Below are positions 11,722 to 25,400 of a stretch of 46,041 nucleotides of DNA, piece after piece (within the stretch, counting starts at the first letter, position 1; each line of letters starts with the position of its first letter). The position numbers and the translations under genes were made by a program. The stretch covers positions 302,605-348,645 of the forward strand of contig NW_003155237.1 in the NCBI RefSeq assembly GCF_000003605.2, given 5' to 3'. The notes beneath the pieces were generated by a model that searched no databases, had not been told where the DNA came from, and saw nothing but the letters and a program-made list of their open reading frames with translations. The stretch comes from Saccoglossus kowalevskii (Eukaryota; Hemichordata; Enteropneusta; Harrimaniidae).

Positions 11722-13114
11722 AACTTGTGAGAATATGATTGTCTAATACAAGTAGTTTTGTAAAATTCTCAACTTTGCATTACTAGTTGGATTTGATTTC
11801 ATCAAGATTTATTTGTTGTTATGGCAACCCATTGTCATTTGCTATACTTATACATAAAAATTATACACAAGTTTTATTTTTTATTAATATTTTTTAACTG
11901 CTTTGTGAAATGAACATTAGTAGCAATGACAGACAAATATGGACAGGCAGCACCTGAGAAAAAAAGGTGTTTACACGGAATGCACCAATCTGCATTATTA
12001 CAGTCAATCCACGCAACACCCAAACATGGAACCACATAACATATTTTATTTTGTAGGTTTATGTATTATGTTTTGATATTCTACCTCAATACTATGTAAA
12101 ATAATTTTACAATCTGTATATTAATTATTATATTAATTACAATAAAAGGAATGGTTTCAATTGGTAATACTTATACCAACTTTATGTATTAGTCAACATG
12201 ACTATATGAAACAATGATGCTCATTGGTCAACATGAATTTATGTAACACTGATGTTCATTGGTCCACATTTGGGGATTGCTTGGACAAATACACACACAT
12301 AAGAAATGAGTATAAATATTATAAAGCCACCAAAAGAAGTATTTTAAAAATAGAGTAAAATTACTCTTCTTAAAATAAATTTCAAACTGATAGGAAGGAC
12401 CTAGCAAAGTTCATATATTTTTCCAAAGCTTTTTGTGCTGATCGACCATTGACTAAGTAAAAAGTGTTTTATACAATACAGCACTTGTTTTATTATAACT
12501 ACTGTCCCAAAATGTTCAGTATAAATTATTTCAATGTATAATTAAACACACTAATCCCCAGCTAATAAAGTAAAAAAGAAAGGCAGAAAAATCTTTCATG
12601 CAGTTTCTACAACTACTAACCCACGATACACATCCCTAAACCTATCACACGATACCCATCCCTATGCCTACTATCCCATCATACCCATCCCTAATCTGAC
12701 TATCCCATAATTTCTTACCTTCAGACGTCTACTTACAACAGCTAGGCAAATCTTTACCAGCCCCAAGAAGCACACCACTATTTGTTTACCCCAAAAGAAG
12801 ACAACAATCCCTTCCCCTGGAATATAAAAATGACTGAAGCATTTACCCCCCCCCCCCTCCCCCCTTCCCAAAATCTCAACAGATTCCCACACCTTCCATG
12901 GTACGGTTATTCTGTCAACAATGTATCCCCGTTCCCCAAACTCATTCTGCCTGTACTTTACATTTTACTGCATATCCCACTGACAAAAATATATAATCTC
13001 CATAAACATGTGACAACGTATTAAAATATCTTGCTTCTGTATAGCACACACTGGTTTATCTGCAGTCTAGTCATACTGCTGCAGATCCATACTTTTTTTA
13101 TTTAAATGAAAGTT
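11722..13114. other. Convergent intergenic end / receptor 3' UTR, short tandem repeats
   Basis: A 35-bp unit beginning GTCAACATGA is tandemly doubled at about 12193-12262. A C-rich repeat (ATACCCATCCCTA) recurs between about 12618 and 12705. A poly-C tract lies near 12847-12862. The receptor 3' UTR runs leftward from 13114; minus-strand AATAAA-type hexamers occur near 13098-13103 and near 12486. The true poly(A) site cannot be chosen from sequence. Confidence 0.5.
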
Positions 13115-13452
13115 TCACAGATTTTCGCAATTGCCACTTTGATTAGGACCCTGTGCCATGGGCTGCTCTTCACCTACTGGGTCCTGAACTGGTTTCTGTT
13201 GTCGGCTTATTAAAGTATTAGCATCCAACATTTCAAGCAATAAATCATATAAAGGAACGTTGCCTGAGTTCTTTACTTCAAATAACTGCGCAATTCCTTT
13301 ACAACTTAGATGACGGAGATGCGTTAACAACATTAAGAGTTTTGGGAGTCGCCTCGCTTCCGTGGGGTTCGAGAATTCCACAGCTTCAGTTAGTGCATCT
13401 GTCAAGTCATCTTGTAGCTTTGCTAACTGGTCTTGACTTTGTAGTTCCATAG
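13115..13452 (-). CDS. ESR: Estrogen receptor last exon: LBD helices 9-12 and tail
   Basis: Residues 491-602. It contains [20 protein letters not shown] (helices 10/11) and [18 protein letters not shown] (helix 12/AF-2, with Tyr559, Asp560 and Glu564 equivalent to human Y537, D538 and E542). Gln546 stands at human His524. The helix 8-10 segment is about 10 residues shorter than in human ER-alpha. Sequence split over two exons in human ESR1 is continuous here. A hydrophilic F-region tail ends in CENL and TGA. Confidence 0.95.
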
Positions 13453-16400
13453 CTGTAAGCAATGATTAGTAATAGTCAGTATCATATGTAAGTATGAATG
13501 CATGCTCATTGATATAGTGGACATGGTACCGTTTGATTACATATTACTTGTATAACAAAACACTGTTCTAAGTTATCATATAGGTATGATACCATAGGTG
13601 AGTACAATGAGCACTTTGATACACACTAATTTTATACAAGTCAATAAATACTGAAAATCGCTTTAATTTTGTCAGAAGTTGAAGTTCACTATTCAGAAAA
13701 ATTATGAAAAAAATGCAAAAATTATTCTAGGATACTATGAACAACTACAGACATGTTACTGGAAATCCATTGAAAATTATACCCCGGTAGCAAGAAACTG
13801 AGCCAGACAAAAGAAAAACCAATACATAATCCTCTGGCCTACAACGTTATCGAAGTCTGTGCAATTCCCAGGTCATTCGCCTGAATAAAAATGTTAAACA
13901 ACAGTGTTTTCAATAATTCAAATGGTAAAAAAGGCACAGTAGCGAAATTTTCCATCATGTAATCTCTCAAATACGTCATATGCACTACTGTATTTGCCTG
14001 CTATTTATTGAATTGTTTATTTTATTTGTAATGGAATACGATACATTCTAAAATTAAGAATTAATATAGTGACAACCAAATAATCAACAATGGCTGAAAA
14101 ATACAAGTTGTGAAGTTCGACTAGCTCACCCAAATATAGCGGGAAACTGAACTACCACGAGAATATGCAAATTCATGAAAGAACGAGAAATGCAAATTAA
14201 TCGTGTCAATAAATCATGTATAATGCTCCACATTAAGAATTCATTTATACCTGAATTGACAAGAACTAGAGCTTTGAGACAAACAAATTCTTCTAGAGTG
14301 ATACAGAGTGCAAAAAACTTATTAGCCAGGGCTGCGATGTGCTGACATAGATCAGAAAAACCAGAAGCAGCGTACTCCTCCCTGCAAAGAAGAAAATAAT
14401 CAATGATGAGATTGAAAATCAAAACTATACATACAACATTTGTATGAAACAGCTCTGGAAATACATGTACCTATTGTACAATCTGAGATTCACTGTTACA
14501 GTTGTAACATCTCCAAATAGGACGGATTATGTGTGAAAGGAAACAAGTGCAGATCAGAATTTAGATAAATTTAGTTGATGGCATGTTAATGGCTGCCAGT
14601 TGGATAAATTTCAAAATCCTTAAAAAATAACTGAAGGAAATATTCAAATCATCATGTTTGGCTTTTTTTACCAAATTTAAACCAAATCTTGAAAAAAGTG
14701 AATGTGCAAACAAACAAAATTGCTGCGAGTGACATGCATCAGTAACCCACTAGTTTGAAAGGCCTAAAATGATCGGTCAGAACAAAATCTGTGCAACATG
14801 TCCTAACAATGATGTTGGATGGATGCGTAGACTTATGCACATATGACAGGAATCAAAAACATAAGGACTATCATAAGGTCATCACAGTGCCATAAATTTC
14901 ATCTGAAGTATTTCAGTCTGACACAGTGTTGCCACACTCCTCATCCTCTTGTGCCACCCCCCTATCATTTCAATAATAATAATTCTGCAGCTGCAAAGTC
15001 ATACATCTTACCTGCCAATAGTCAAGCCTTGCGCAAAGTAAATTCTTTCGCCTTTATACTGCATGGATTTATAACATAGACTGATTAAAAGAATTTCTAG
15101 CCAGCTGTTTTCAAGCAGTCGAACCTGGTCATCAAGTTCAAGGGTAGTATAACCTACAAACAAGACAACATAATTCAATGTTAATGACAAAGTTACATTT
15201 GTAGTTTTAGTATGATATTTTAGTCAGAGTAAGTCATCCAGTCCGCCATGTTTGTCCTAGTTACATACTAATCCATGTACATGTATATTTGCTCTTCTAA
15301 AAATCACCAATTAAAGAAAAATTACATTTATTGTAAACTGTGTTGTTAAAATATGACTTATTTTGATCATAAATGCATCTTTGCTATTCAAATAAGTGCA
15401 TATGTGCTACTAAGCAAATAGGTTTAGTGAAATTTGGTGTTTACCACTTTGAGTGAAATATTACACATGTGCATAATAAAACCTTATATGGAAATTCTAC
15501 CTCCTAATAAGGAAGGGGGATAAGTGAAGAAAGAAATTCAATAACCTATGTCATAAGATAATACTCTGATCTTACCTGGGATTTGCTTTGCCCATGTAAT
15601 CACTTGTAATAGTTGTCTGTCCGCTAGTTGTATGAGTGTCTTCATAAGAAAGTTTTGTTCACTATGATCAACGTTCTCTGTGAAATGTACCTGTTCATTT
15701 TCAGCCCCTACCAATGCCAGTAGTATAGGATTACACGTTTTCCTTTTATTCGGGATACCGTTTTCACTGTATGTATTATCCTCACATGGTCTTTTGTACT
15801 TGCTTCTCCCGCCAGGTTTCCTATCTTTCCTCACTCCTTAATGTAATTTGTCGGCAAAAAAAATGACGAAGAGAATGAAAATAGGAAATCTTATTATTAG
15901 GATTTCAATACATGTTAATGAATTAAATAATTTGAAAACTAACTATAGTAACCACACAGTGACTGCAGTGCCAGGAACAGACCTGCACTATGTATGCGAA
16001 GACATAGCAGTAGTAATTACGGCAGTACCAACAACACATCTGCACTATGTGTGCAAAGAGAGCACAGTCTGTGAGAATGTTTTTGTGCTTTTCATTAATA
16101 ATAACTTTCCACACTGTTTCAAATGTTTGTTAGTTGTAAAGCTACTACAAAACCTAGTAAGCATTAAAGCTTGACAATACATTTCTAAAAACTTACCCCC
16201 TCTCATCATGCCCACGGTATAACATTTTCGAAGTCGACACGCTTGACAACTTTTCCTTCTGTGTTTATCGATTGTACATTCGTTGGTGGCAGGACATACA
16301 TACTCAGCTGAGCCTGAGAAAATTAAACATAGTACAACTATTAAAACCTTGCCCACGACTCATTTATTGGTGGCAGGACATAACCAAAGGGTATTGTTGA

Positions 16401-19400
16401 ACTGCCTAGTTCAAGGGACAAGTTACTACAATTGGGACGTGAAATCTATGAGGGTTAGTTTAAGTACAGTATTCTAAATACGAGTCTATTCAAATTTTCA
16501 AGACATCATTAAGTTTGACGTAGTTTGATTGTGACCTATCAAGACAGATCACCGCTCTTTATTTTTTAAATAAACTTTTGTTGCCTATGAATTATTATAA
16601 TCCCACAACATTATGATGTCCAAGCCACAGGCGAGTATTGTCAGTGGAACTATTGCTAAAATAACACCAAATACAAATATGTCATTGCACATGAGCTTGT
16701 CAAAATGATTTTTTTTTTTACCACAATCCGTAGTTATCGGACCATATATAACATTGGAAGTGCTGGACAACATTTAAGCATTACATACAATACAAGCAGC
16801 CCGTCGGCTGAGATAGCTCTGCTTTTAGCAATGCATATTTCAATTAAAGAACTGAAGATATCATTAGAAAAAGAACAAATCTAAGAGAGGTCTACCTGAG
16901 GTACCTATATGTATAGTATCAAAGCAATCAGACTTGCTGTTTTCAACAAGAAGTCAAAATTATCACTTTTTACCAAAAATGACAAAAATATGCATCAAAA
17001 TTGAAGATATCATCAAGAAATGAACGAATCTGAGAGGATCAACATTTAGTACCTATATATGTAATATCAAAGCAATCAGACTTGCGTCAAAAATTTTACT
17101 ATTTACCAAAAATTACAAAAATATTCATCAAAAATTGGAGAATTGAAGATATCACGAAATGAACAAATCTGAGAGAGGTCCACATGTAGTACCTATATAT
17201 ATAATATCAAAACAATCAGACTTGCGGTTTTTAACAAGAAGTCGAAAATTTCACTATTTACCAAAAATTACAAAAATATTTACAAAAAATGGAGAATTGA
17301 AGATATCATCATGAAATGAACAAATCTAAGAGAGGTCTACCCAAGGTACATATACACCAAGTATCAAGGCATTCAGACTTGTAGTTTTCAAGAAGAAGTT
17401 GAAAAAGTAAAAAGTTAACACAAATGCAGGACGACGGACAATCACGCATATGATAAGCTCCACTCGACAAAGTCGACAGCAGAGCTAAAAAGTTGACACG
17501 GACAACAGACGCAGGACAATCAGCCCTATGATAAGCTCCGCTCGACAAAGACGACAGTGGAGCTAAAAAGTTGACACAGACAACGGACGCAGGACAATTG
17601 GACAATCACCCATATGATAAGGTCTGCTCGACAAAGTCGACAGCAGAGCTAAAAAGTTGACACGGACAACAGACGCAGGACAATCAGCCCTATGATAAGC
17701 TCCGCTCGACAAAGACGACAGTGGAGCTAAAAAGTTGACACGGACAACGACGCAGGACAATTGGACAATCACCCATATGATAAGGTCTGCTCGACAAAGT
17801 CGACAGCGGAGCTAAAAAGTTGACACGGACAACGGACGCAGTACAAAATGACATTCACCCATATGATAAGCTCCGCTCGACAGCAGAGCTAAAAAAAGTT
17901 TGGCAGTATGTGACGTAACACTGAGGTGATATGCAAGGTATGCATGTGAATAATTTCCCATATTCATTCTCGTATAGATATATCTTATGATCATACATAA
18001 ATGGTGATCAAATGGTGTTTTAGACCTGTTTATCGATCATCAGATAAGAACATACCACCTCCTAAACTACTTGGTGTTTTATGTCTTAGATGAAATGTGT
18101 TATACTGAATTACAGATTAGAAACATATCTGATGGTACAGATATATTTTTTCAAAAATAGTATGGTGCCTTGTGGCAACATTGCACTCAGAAACAAAATA
18201 TACATGATATACCGTATGTACTTATTTTACAACTATATATTTAGTTTGTTTTATGTTCAATATTACAAGTGTTTGCATCATAGGGTTATAATAATAACAC
18301 CATATGGTACAAGCAAAGAAAGAAATAATACATAAACCACCCACACACATAATTTGCTCAAAATATAAAATGACTCATGAAGCAAATGTGCTACACAAAT
18401 TTTAGAAATAAAACTGAACAGGTATTTTAGTTTGATGTTGAGCTACAAGCAATTAAAGTAAAACATTTAAAACTGATCAGATGAGAAAGATTAGGTTGTA
18501 AATTTACAAATACGAATGAATATTACATACATTCAATCACACTTCACATTACCATGGTAACTGTTGAGCCAAATATGAAAAACTGAAATGACCTGATCTC
18601 ATCTAAAGAAAGTGTCACACTAATATAATTTGGATATTCACGTTTTCCTCATCCAGGAGTAAAATGTTATTATTTTATTAAAATAAATCCTGCAGTTGCA
18701 TAAACTTTTGAGTTACATGTAGGTAAGGGTAATATTTTTATGTATTTTTAAGTGTTATTTTTTTTTAACTATACGCGGAGGTGAACAGTTGGTTATGCAT
18801 TGATGTCATGACAATACCCAGAATGCCATTCTTAATTAGTCTGGTTTCAGGCCGAGTGTAAAATTACATACTATATTGATGCTAATGCCCACACACTGAA
18901 TAAATTCACAGTAATTTAACTCTATATCCCCAGGAGGTTGGTTGGGAGCCAAAACGTTGGATAGCATCTGTGTCACTGGATGTTGAGAATGGGGGCTTGA
19001 GCACGTAGTTATGAATCCTATTTTTTCATAACCTTTCCAAGATCATGTCATTGTAAATCTTATTTTTTTCATACCCTTTCCAAGATCATGTCATTGTAAA
19101 TCTTATTTTTTTCATACCCTTTCCAGGATCATGTCATTGTAAATCTTATTTTTTTCATACCCTTTCCTAGGGCAGACACACTTTTTTAAGCATTTTGTGT
19201 GAAATGATAACCAAAACATTTCGTACATATTTCCCTCCAATGGCTATTTTGCTTGCATTTAAATGAATTAATAAATAGAATTAAATTTGCATTCCATGGT
19301 AGTGAAGTCATTGCAATATCAATCTAATAGAAAACATTGATATTTCATTATATTTTTATACCCTTTTTCAGAAAATGGTTGTTTTGGTAACTATAAACAC

Positions 19401-22400
19401 ACACATCACTTATTTATAGCCCAAAAAAAACACTGTTTTTACACATTCCCTGTTCTACACACCTTTGGGCCAAGTGCAACCCCTCTACAACCCTCCTCAG
19501 TGTTCTATGTTAACTGAAAATATAGGACACTAGTGGAAAAAAACCTAAATGGTAATTTCACGTTACATTCTTCTAGTACAGTGGATTGAGTATAAAATAA
19601 CATAGTAAAACTTTTATAACCTTTCCTGAATACAGTATAAAGTACATTCAGACAATTGTATTTTTGGACAGGTTAACAGCCCCAGATTGACCCCATATAT
19701 ATTTTAGTACATGTATGTTCTGACTGGCCTACCTTGAATACTCCTTTTGAAGAATGCTTTGCAACCTTCACATGACCAGACACCATAGTGATATCCTGAA
19801 GCTAAGTCATCACAAACTGCACAATTCCGTGTAAATGCTTCCTTTGTTTTGCCAGTCTTTCCATTAGTACTGACATTAACGCTACTACTAGCAATACTAA
19901 CAGTACTATTAGTAACAGTGCTAGTTGGTTTGGTACTCATATTATGTATGCCTTCAGTGGGTTCCCGCTTTATTTCATTTGCAGGCATGGCTTCTCTGCT
20001 GGTATGTACTTCTATTTCCTTGCTCATTACAGCCTGAGAAATAGTTCTAAGTTAGGAAAAACAGAAAGAAAACACAGTCAGTAGATGAATGATTTGTTAT
20101 TCCCCTGTTTGAATGAAATTTAAAAATATGGACTTATCCTCGGGGGCGGAGCTACGTTACAGATGGTCGAGCCGGTGAAAATTCGAGAAAACAACACAAA
20201 CTCAACTTTGAAGTAATCCTGAACAACCAAATTTATATATGTTACACACGTAGGGCTAATCTTGTTACACTGTTCAGGGGACTCTCAACAAGCATCCCAA
20301 AGTACCGTTTTCTGCGAGTTTTTGGCTTTTGTCCAGTTGTCGGCCCCCGAGGATAGATTCACCTGTGTGTATCCATCTAATTACCTGGACTGATCACATT
20401 CAAATTTCATACATATATCATAATGTATAAATTCATTCATTTCACAATCAGTTTCAAGATGGTCGAATGGTGGCCATTTTCGCACAAACAATTGCATCAA
20501 AATCATTGACAAGTATTTCAGTTGTTCATACATTAACGATTGTAGAATCTAGATGCACGTTATAATATACATCTTTACATTTAAGTTTATCTGACGTATA
20601 TGCTAAGCCTTATTATCACAACATTATTCCATTCATTTTTCACTTGCATTGCTTTTTAAAAGTTCCCTTTCTATTTTATGCAGACCTTTATTTCTTGTAT
20701 ACCTTTATCTTTCATTTAATTGCTATAGCAACACACAATGGTTTGTTGACTGTGTCCCGTTAGCTTGTATCTTATAGGTTAATGATATTTAGTTTTTCCT
20801 AATACTTATTTTAACATTACCATCGAAAGTACACATTACATTTTCATGGTAGTTAAATTCTCACAAACTTTGCAAATCACATTTCGTCACAATGTAAGTC
20901 CCTATATCTCTGATAGAATCTGGAAAATAGCAATGGCTTCCTGCAGTGGCAGCATGATGCAATTGGTTTCGCTAACCTCCAATCATAATTACTATCAAGA
21001 CACAAATTGGTCCAACTAAGATAAGTCATAAGATATGTAAATATCTTGAGTACAGGGGTCAAAGATTATATTCAACTCATCAAACAAAAATATCACATTT
21101 TGCAACTTGTTGATGTATTAAAGCTACCCTCCTGGCATTTTTAAATTGGCATTTGTATTTATTCAGATTTCAACCCAAATGGTTGATGACTATAGTTTTC
21201 AAAATATTTCAGTTCATGAAATTCAAACAGTTCTAGCTATCCAAGAAAAAAATTAAATTTCTGTAAATAAAAAGAAATATTTTCTGAATTTAATTTTTAA
21301 CAGATTTTATATATCAGAATTTTTACTATGTTGTAAATTCACTTGTTTACGAAGAAAACAATACATTGTTGAAACTAGAATATTCACTGAGTTTTAATAT
21401 AGTACAATCAGCTATCTTTAATTCCTTTTGGATATTGAATACAACCAAGGCCAGTTAGGTATATTGATAGTTTGTTTGTTAATTTATTTTCACCAAGAAC
21501 AACTAAATACTAGTAGAACATAATACAAGTACATAATAAATAGCTCTATTTGAGCTAGTGAAATATTAAATTTATCACTTACTTATCCTTTCATAGATAG
21601 ATAGTTATTTCATCATTTACTCAAAATTTAGTATGAAGGGAAAAACTAACAATAAATCATTGGTCAAGAAAAAAAAAATAGACTATATATAAATCAGCAG
21701 CATTCATAGACACAATGAAGGTCATAGTAACTTTAGTAATTTACATAAAGTCACATGACAACATTCTTGTACACATCCTGGTGATGACCGCATTACCAGT
21801 TGTACTTTTGAAGGGGTCACTGAGTCTAAAACAAAATGCATCCAACCACTATACATTGTATATCTATATTACTTGAATACTGAACAAAACGAAAATTTCA
21901 TATCACTTTAATAAAAATAATGAAATGATCTCGATAAGAGTATAGATTGCAGATTATTTAAGTTTGATATCATAATATTATCACAATACACACCCATGCA
22001 ACCAAACAATCACTGAAATAAGTGACCCATGCAACCAAACAATCACCCAATCACCGTAACAAGTAACCCATGCAACGGATTTCACTCTGATTCATTGTTC
22101 GGGCATACTCATCAGTAAAGTGTCAATGACACCAAGGCCATGTTGGTCAGCATATCTTATCAACATCAATGAAACCCACCAAGGCTATAGAATTGCTAAC
22201 ACAACTCAAGGTCAAATAGGGTCATCTTAAATCAATATATAACATGTGAAAAACCTTGCTGGTTAATTGATTGCTTTATTTTTTCAGCTTGAATTAATTT
22301 TCACTACATAGGAGAGAGAATTGCAGCAGCATATTTTTAACCATGAGTACTATGCGACTGTACATTGACTATAAGATGTATAATTTACATTCATTTATTT

Positions 22401-25400
22401 CCAGGTACTTTAAATCTAATACACAGACAGAAAGATCATCTAAAATTAGATTATTCTGAATGGTACATCACAATAAACTAAACAAAACAGGATATATATT
22501 ATTCTATTATAGAACTATTAATAGACTCATAAATACATAAATTTGATTATAAAACATGTTTAGTACATTTGTACATGTTGGTGATATGCTAAATTTGTTC
22601 ACATAAAAAGACAAGCCTGAAGTCTTCAAATCAGCCAGTGTCCACAAGAATCATGGACCAGTGAACATGACTTTTCAAAGTAGGGAATTCAATGTACAGT
22701 TATAATCCCTGAATATTTGTTAGGAATGGGTTTCCAAAATGAACAGTCTCCTTGTTCAATGCCTCACAGTAGGGTGCATGAAGGAAGCTACAAACAATAA
22801 CATTTCTGGAGGGAGTTGGCCGTATTTATGTGCAGAAAAAAAAAATCATAGTGCCAGTAAAATTAGGCTTTGTTAAGCTTGGGATGAGATATCAATTGAA
22901 GCAAACCGCTTGAAACTTGTTCACCAAGTTTATTGTAAACAATGCAGAACCCTTGATTTGAATGGATCCAACAAAACCATGTGTACAATAAACAAGATTA
23001 AATGCAGGCAAAATTGTACAACACAACAACAACAAAATTTCACTTTTTTAACAAATAACAACTTTGTACACCTGCATTAAAAAATGTGAAACTATTAAGT
23101 TATAAACAATACAAACTATCACAGTAGCACACACCACTGAGGCACCGTGCAGGTGCTTGCATGAGATCACAAACTGATATAAACTGGACATATAACAAAC
23201 ACGCAATGATAAATGTACTTGTACGATTAATGCATTCAACAGTTTGGCAAAGACATTATCTGCAGGAACTATTCAAGGCCAGATCATCCATGCAAAAACA
23301 ACTAATTGTCATGAAGTCACTCAAAAAGACAAATGATCAGTCGACAAATTTGAAAGGTGGAATTTCCCAATTTGGAGATACGTGGAGCCACTATGACAAA
23401 AGAAAAAATTACATATACCGGTATTATTTACACTACCATTATAACTGTGTACCTACATGTACACAATTAGACCACCTAATTTTGTACATTAAAAATTTGG
23501 TTTACCAATTCAACAACAAAGTATCTATAAATAATTCTCCAGACATCATCATAGGAAGCTATAAAATCTGAAATTCCACTATGAGTTCACAGCTAAGTAT
23601 TTGAGGATACCTCAAGGTCAAGCTGACACTGAAATACAAATGAGGATATGAAAATAGGCTAACAACAAAAACGGATGCGACTATTCATGCAAAATAACAC
23701 TGTATAAACGTATAGCAGGGCATATACAGTGATCAATTATTAAAAGACTTGTACTACGACAATATGCTTAGACTGGCTGATGACCTAAGCTATAGCAATG
23801 TCATAATTCTGATTATTGAACTTGATGTTGATAGATGCTCAGGGTTCTGCCACAGCAGGTTAATATTATGCACATGGAATATGTAAGCAGATATAATATT
23901 TCTCTTATTACCTGTTTCAGTAAAACCAGCCACAATAACACACACACATCCTAGCTGAATTTAAGGTCGCACTATTATACCACACACACACACACACACA
24001 TACATTCTGCATATATTATGTAAATAAATTATGCAAATCACTGTAATCAGTCACATGACCTGAATGCATCTCATAGCGAGGTTACTGCATTAGGTTAACC
24101 AACTCTGTGACCTCACTGAAAGTAGTGCCAGTTTCAAAACACATCAATTACCAATGTTGCTCTGGTTCATTCACAACATTCAACAATAAACTAAAAATCA
24201 ATTGAACACAAATAAACAAAATTTTCAATTTGTTAATTCCAAAAGCAGAATAAAAAAAAATCAACTACTGTACTTTTTAACACATGAATCCATATAACAG
24301 GGACAACACACTTTTTGTACAAAAGAATACTGCATACATAGCATCTCTATCCCACAAAGAAATTAAATATATTACTGTACACTCTCAGTGTCCTACTGAA
24401 AAATTCTTTGTGTTTTAAGTAGCTAAAAGCTTCTTTAAGTTTATTAATGGTAAATAAAGAAAGATACCCGGTAATACAAATTCATGTCTAAACATGTGAT
24501 GACACGATGTAATTGAATTAAGTAGCCATTTATTAGACAAAATGGAATATATTTCATTAAAGTTGAGAACAAAATATATACATGCATTGGTAAGTTAAGA
24601 AAATGTTTTTAAAATGAGATCAAGGCAACAGTTGCTATGGTAAAGTCAGTTACTGCAATGTTTGTCGTGATTTACATACGTGAAATTTAAAAATTGCAAC
24701 AAAACTTGTCATCTCAACCTCAAACCGAAGACTGGGAATAATGATGCTGATAATCAACCCAGAAAAAAGTGTTTGCATTCTGCATTATAACCTTTGTGTA
24801 TATCTTTTACCAGCAAATTTGTGCAAAATTTCATAAAAGTTTTTTATGTTTTATAATTTTGTTGTTAATTTTGGATCAAAAGAACAAAATTTGCAAAGAA
24901 ATATGGGGGCCGGGGGGGGATCAGCCAAAATTTGCAACTTTACTAATCACATTTGTATTTATACGATGAATTTCTTTCCCAATTAGTACAAACTATCTAT
25001 GTTACAATACGCTATTCCATCTCATCATGTGAGATTTGCTCACTGATGAACTAAAACACTGTTATTGGAGATGATTCGTTCCCATGGAAATAACATAGAA
25101 ATTTGCAGTTAATCCTTGAAGTCCTAATAAGGACAGCGGTTTCAAGTTCAGTAATTACCCAGATAGCTCAAAGCCTCAAAGTCAGGGTGCAGTTTGTAAA
25201 TGGTCATAATCCTAGCAGCCATCTTGTGTCCATGTTTTTAGCCAAATTTTAAAAAAAATGTAATCCCCTATTAAATGTGTCAGCATAAACTAGCAGTGAT
25301 ACTGGCTGATAATACACAAACGTGACAAACATTTATTCTACATATTAAACCATAGTATAAACAATTTTCTCACTAAAAATATTCTCAATATACTGGTATA

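Larger units (their letters stand above)
13453..15575 (-). other. ESR: Estrogen receptor introns 4-6
   Basis: Introns 13453-14250, 14382-15011 and 15154-15575 separate the LBD exons. All are GT-AG on the minus strand, AT-rich, and show no RNA gene or mobile element that I recognise. Confidence 0.7.

Noticed and set aside
23161-23571. 136-codon plus-strand open frame in receptor intron 1
   Set aside because: AT-rich composition, no recognisable domain, no promoter or poly(A) context; most likely chance.
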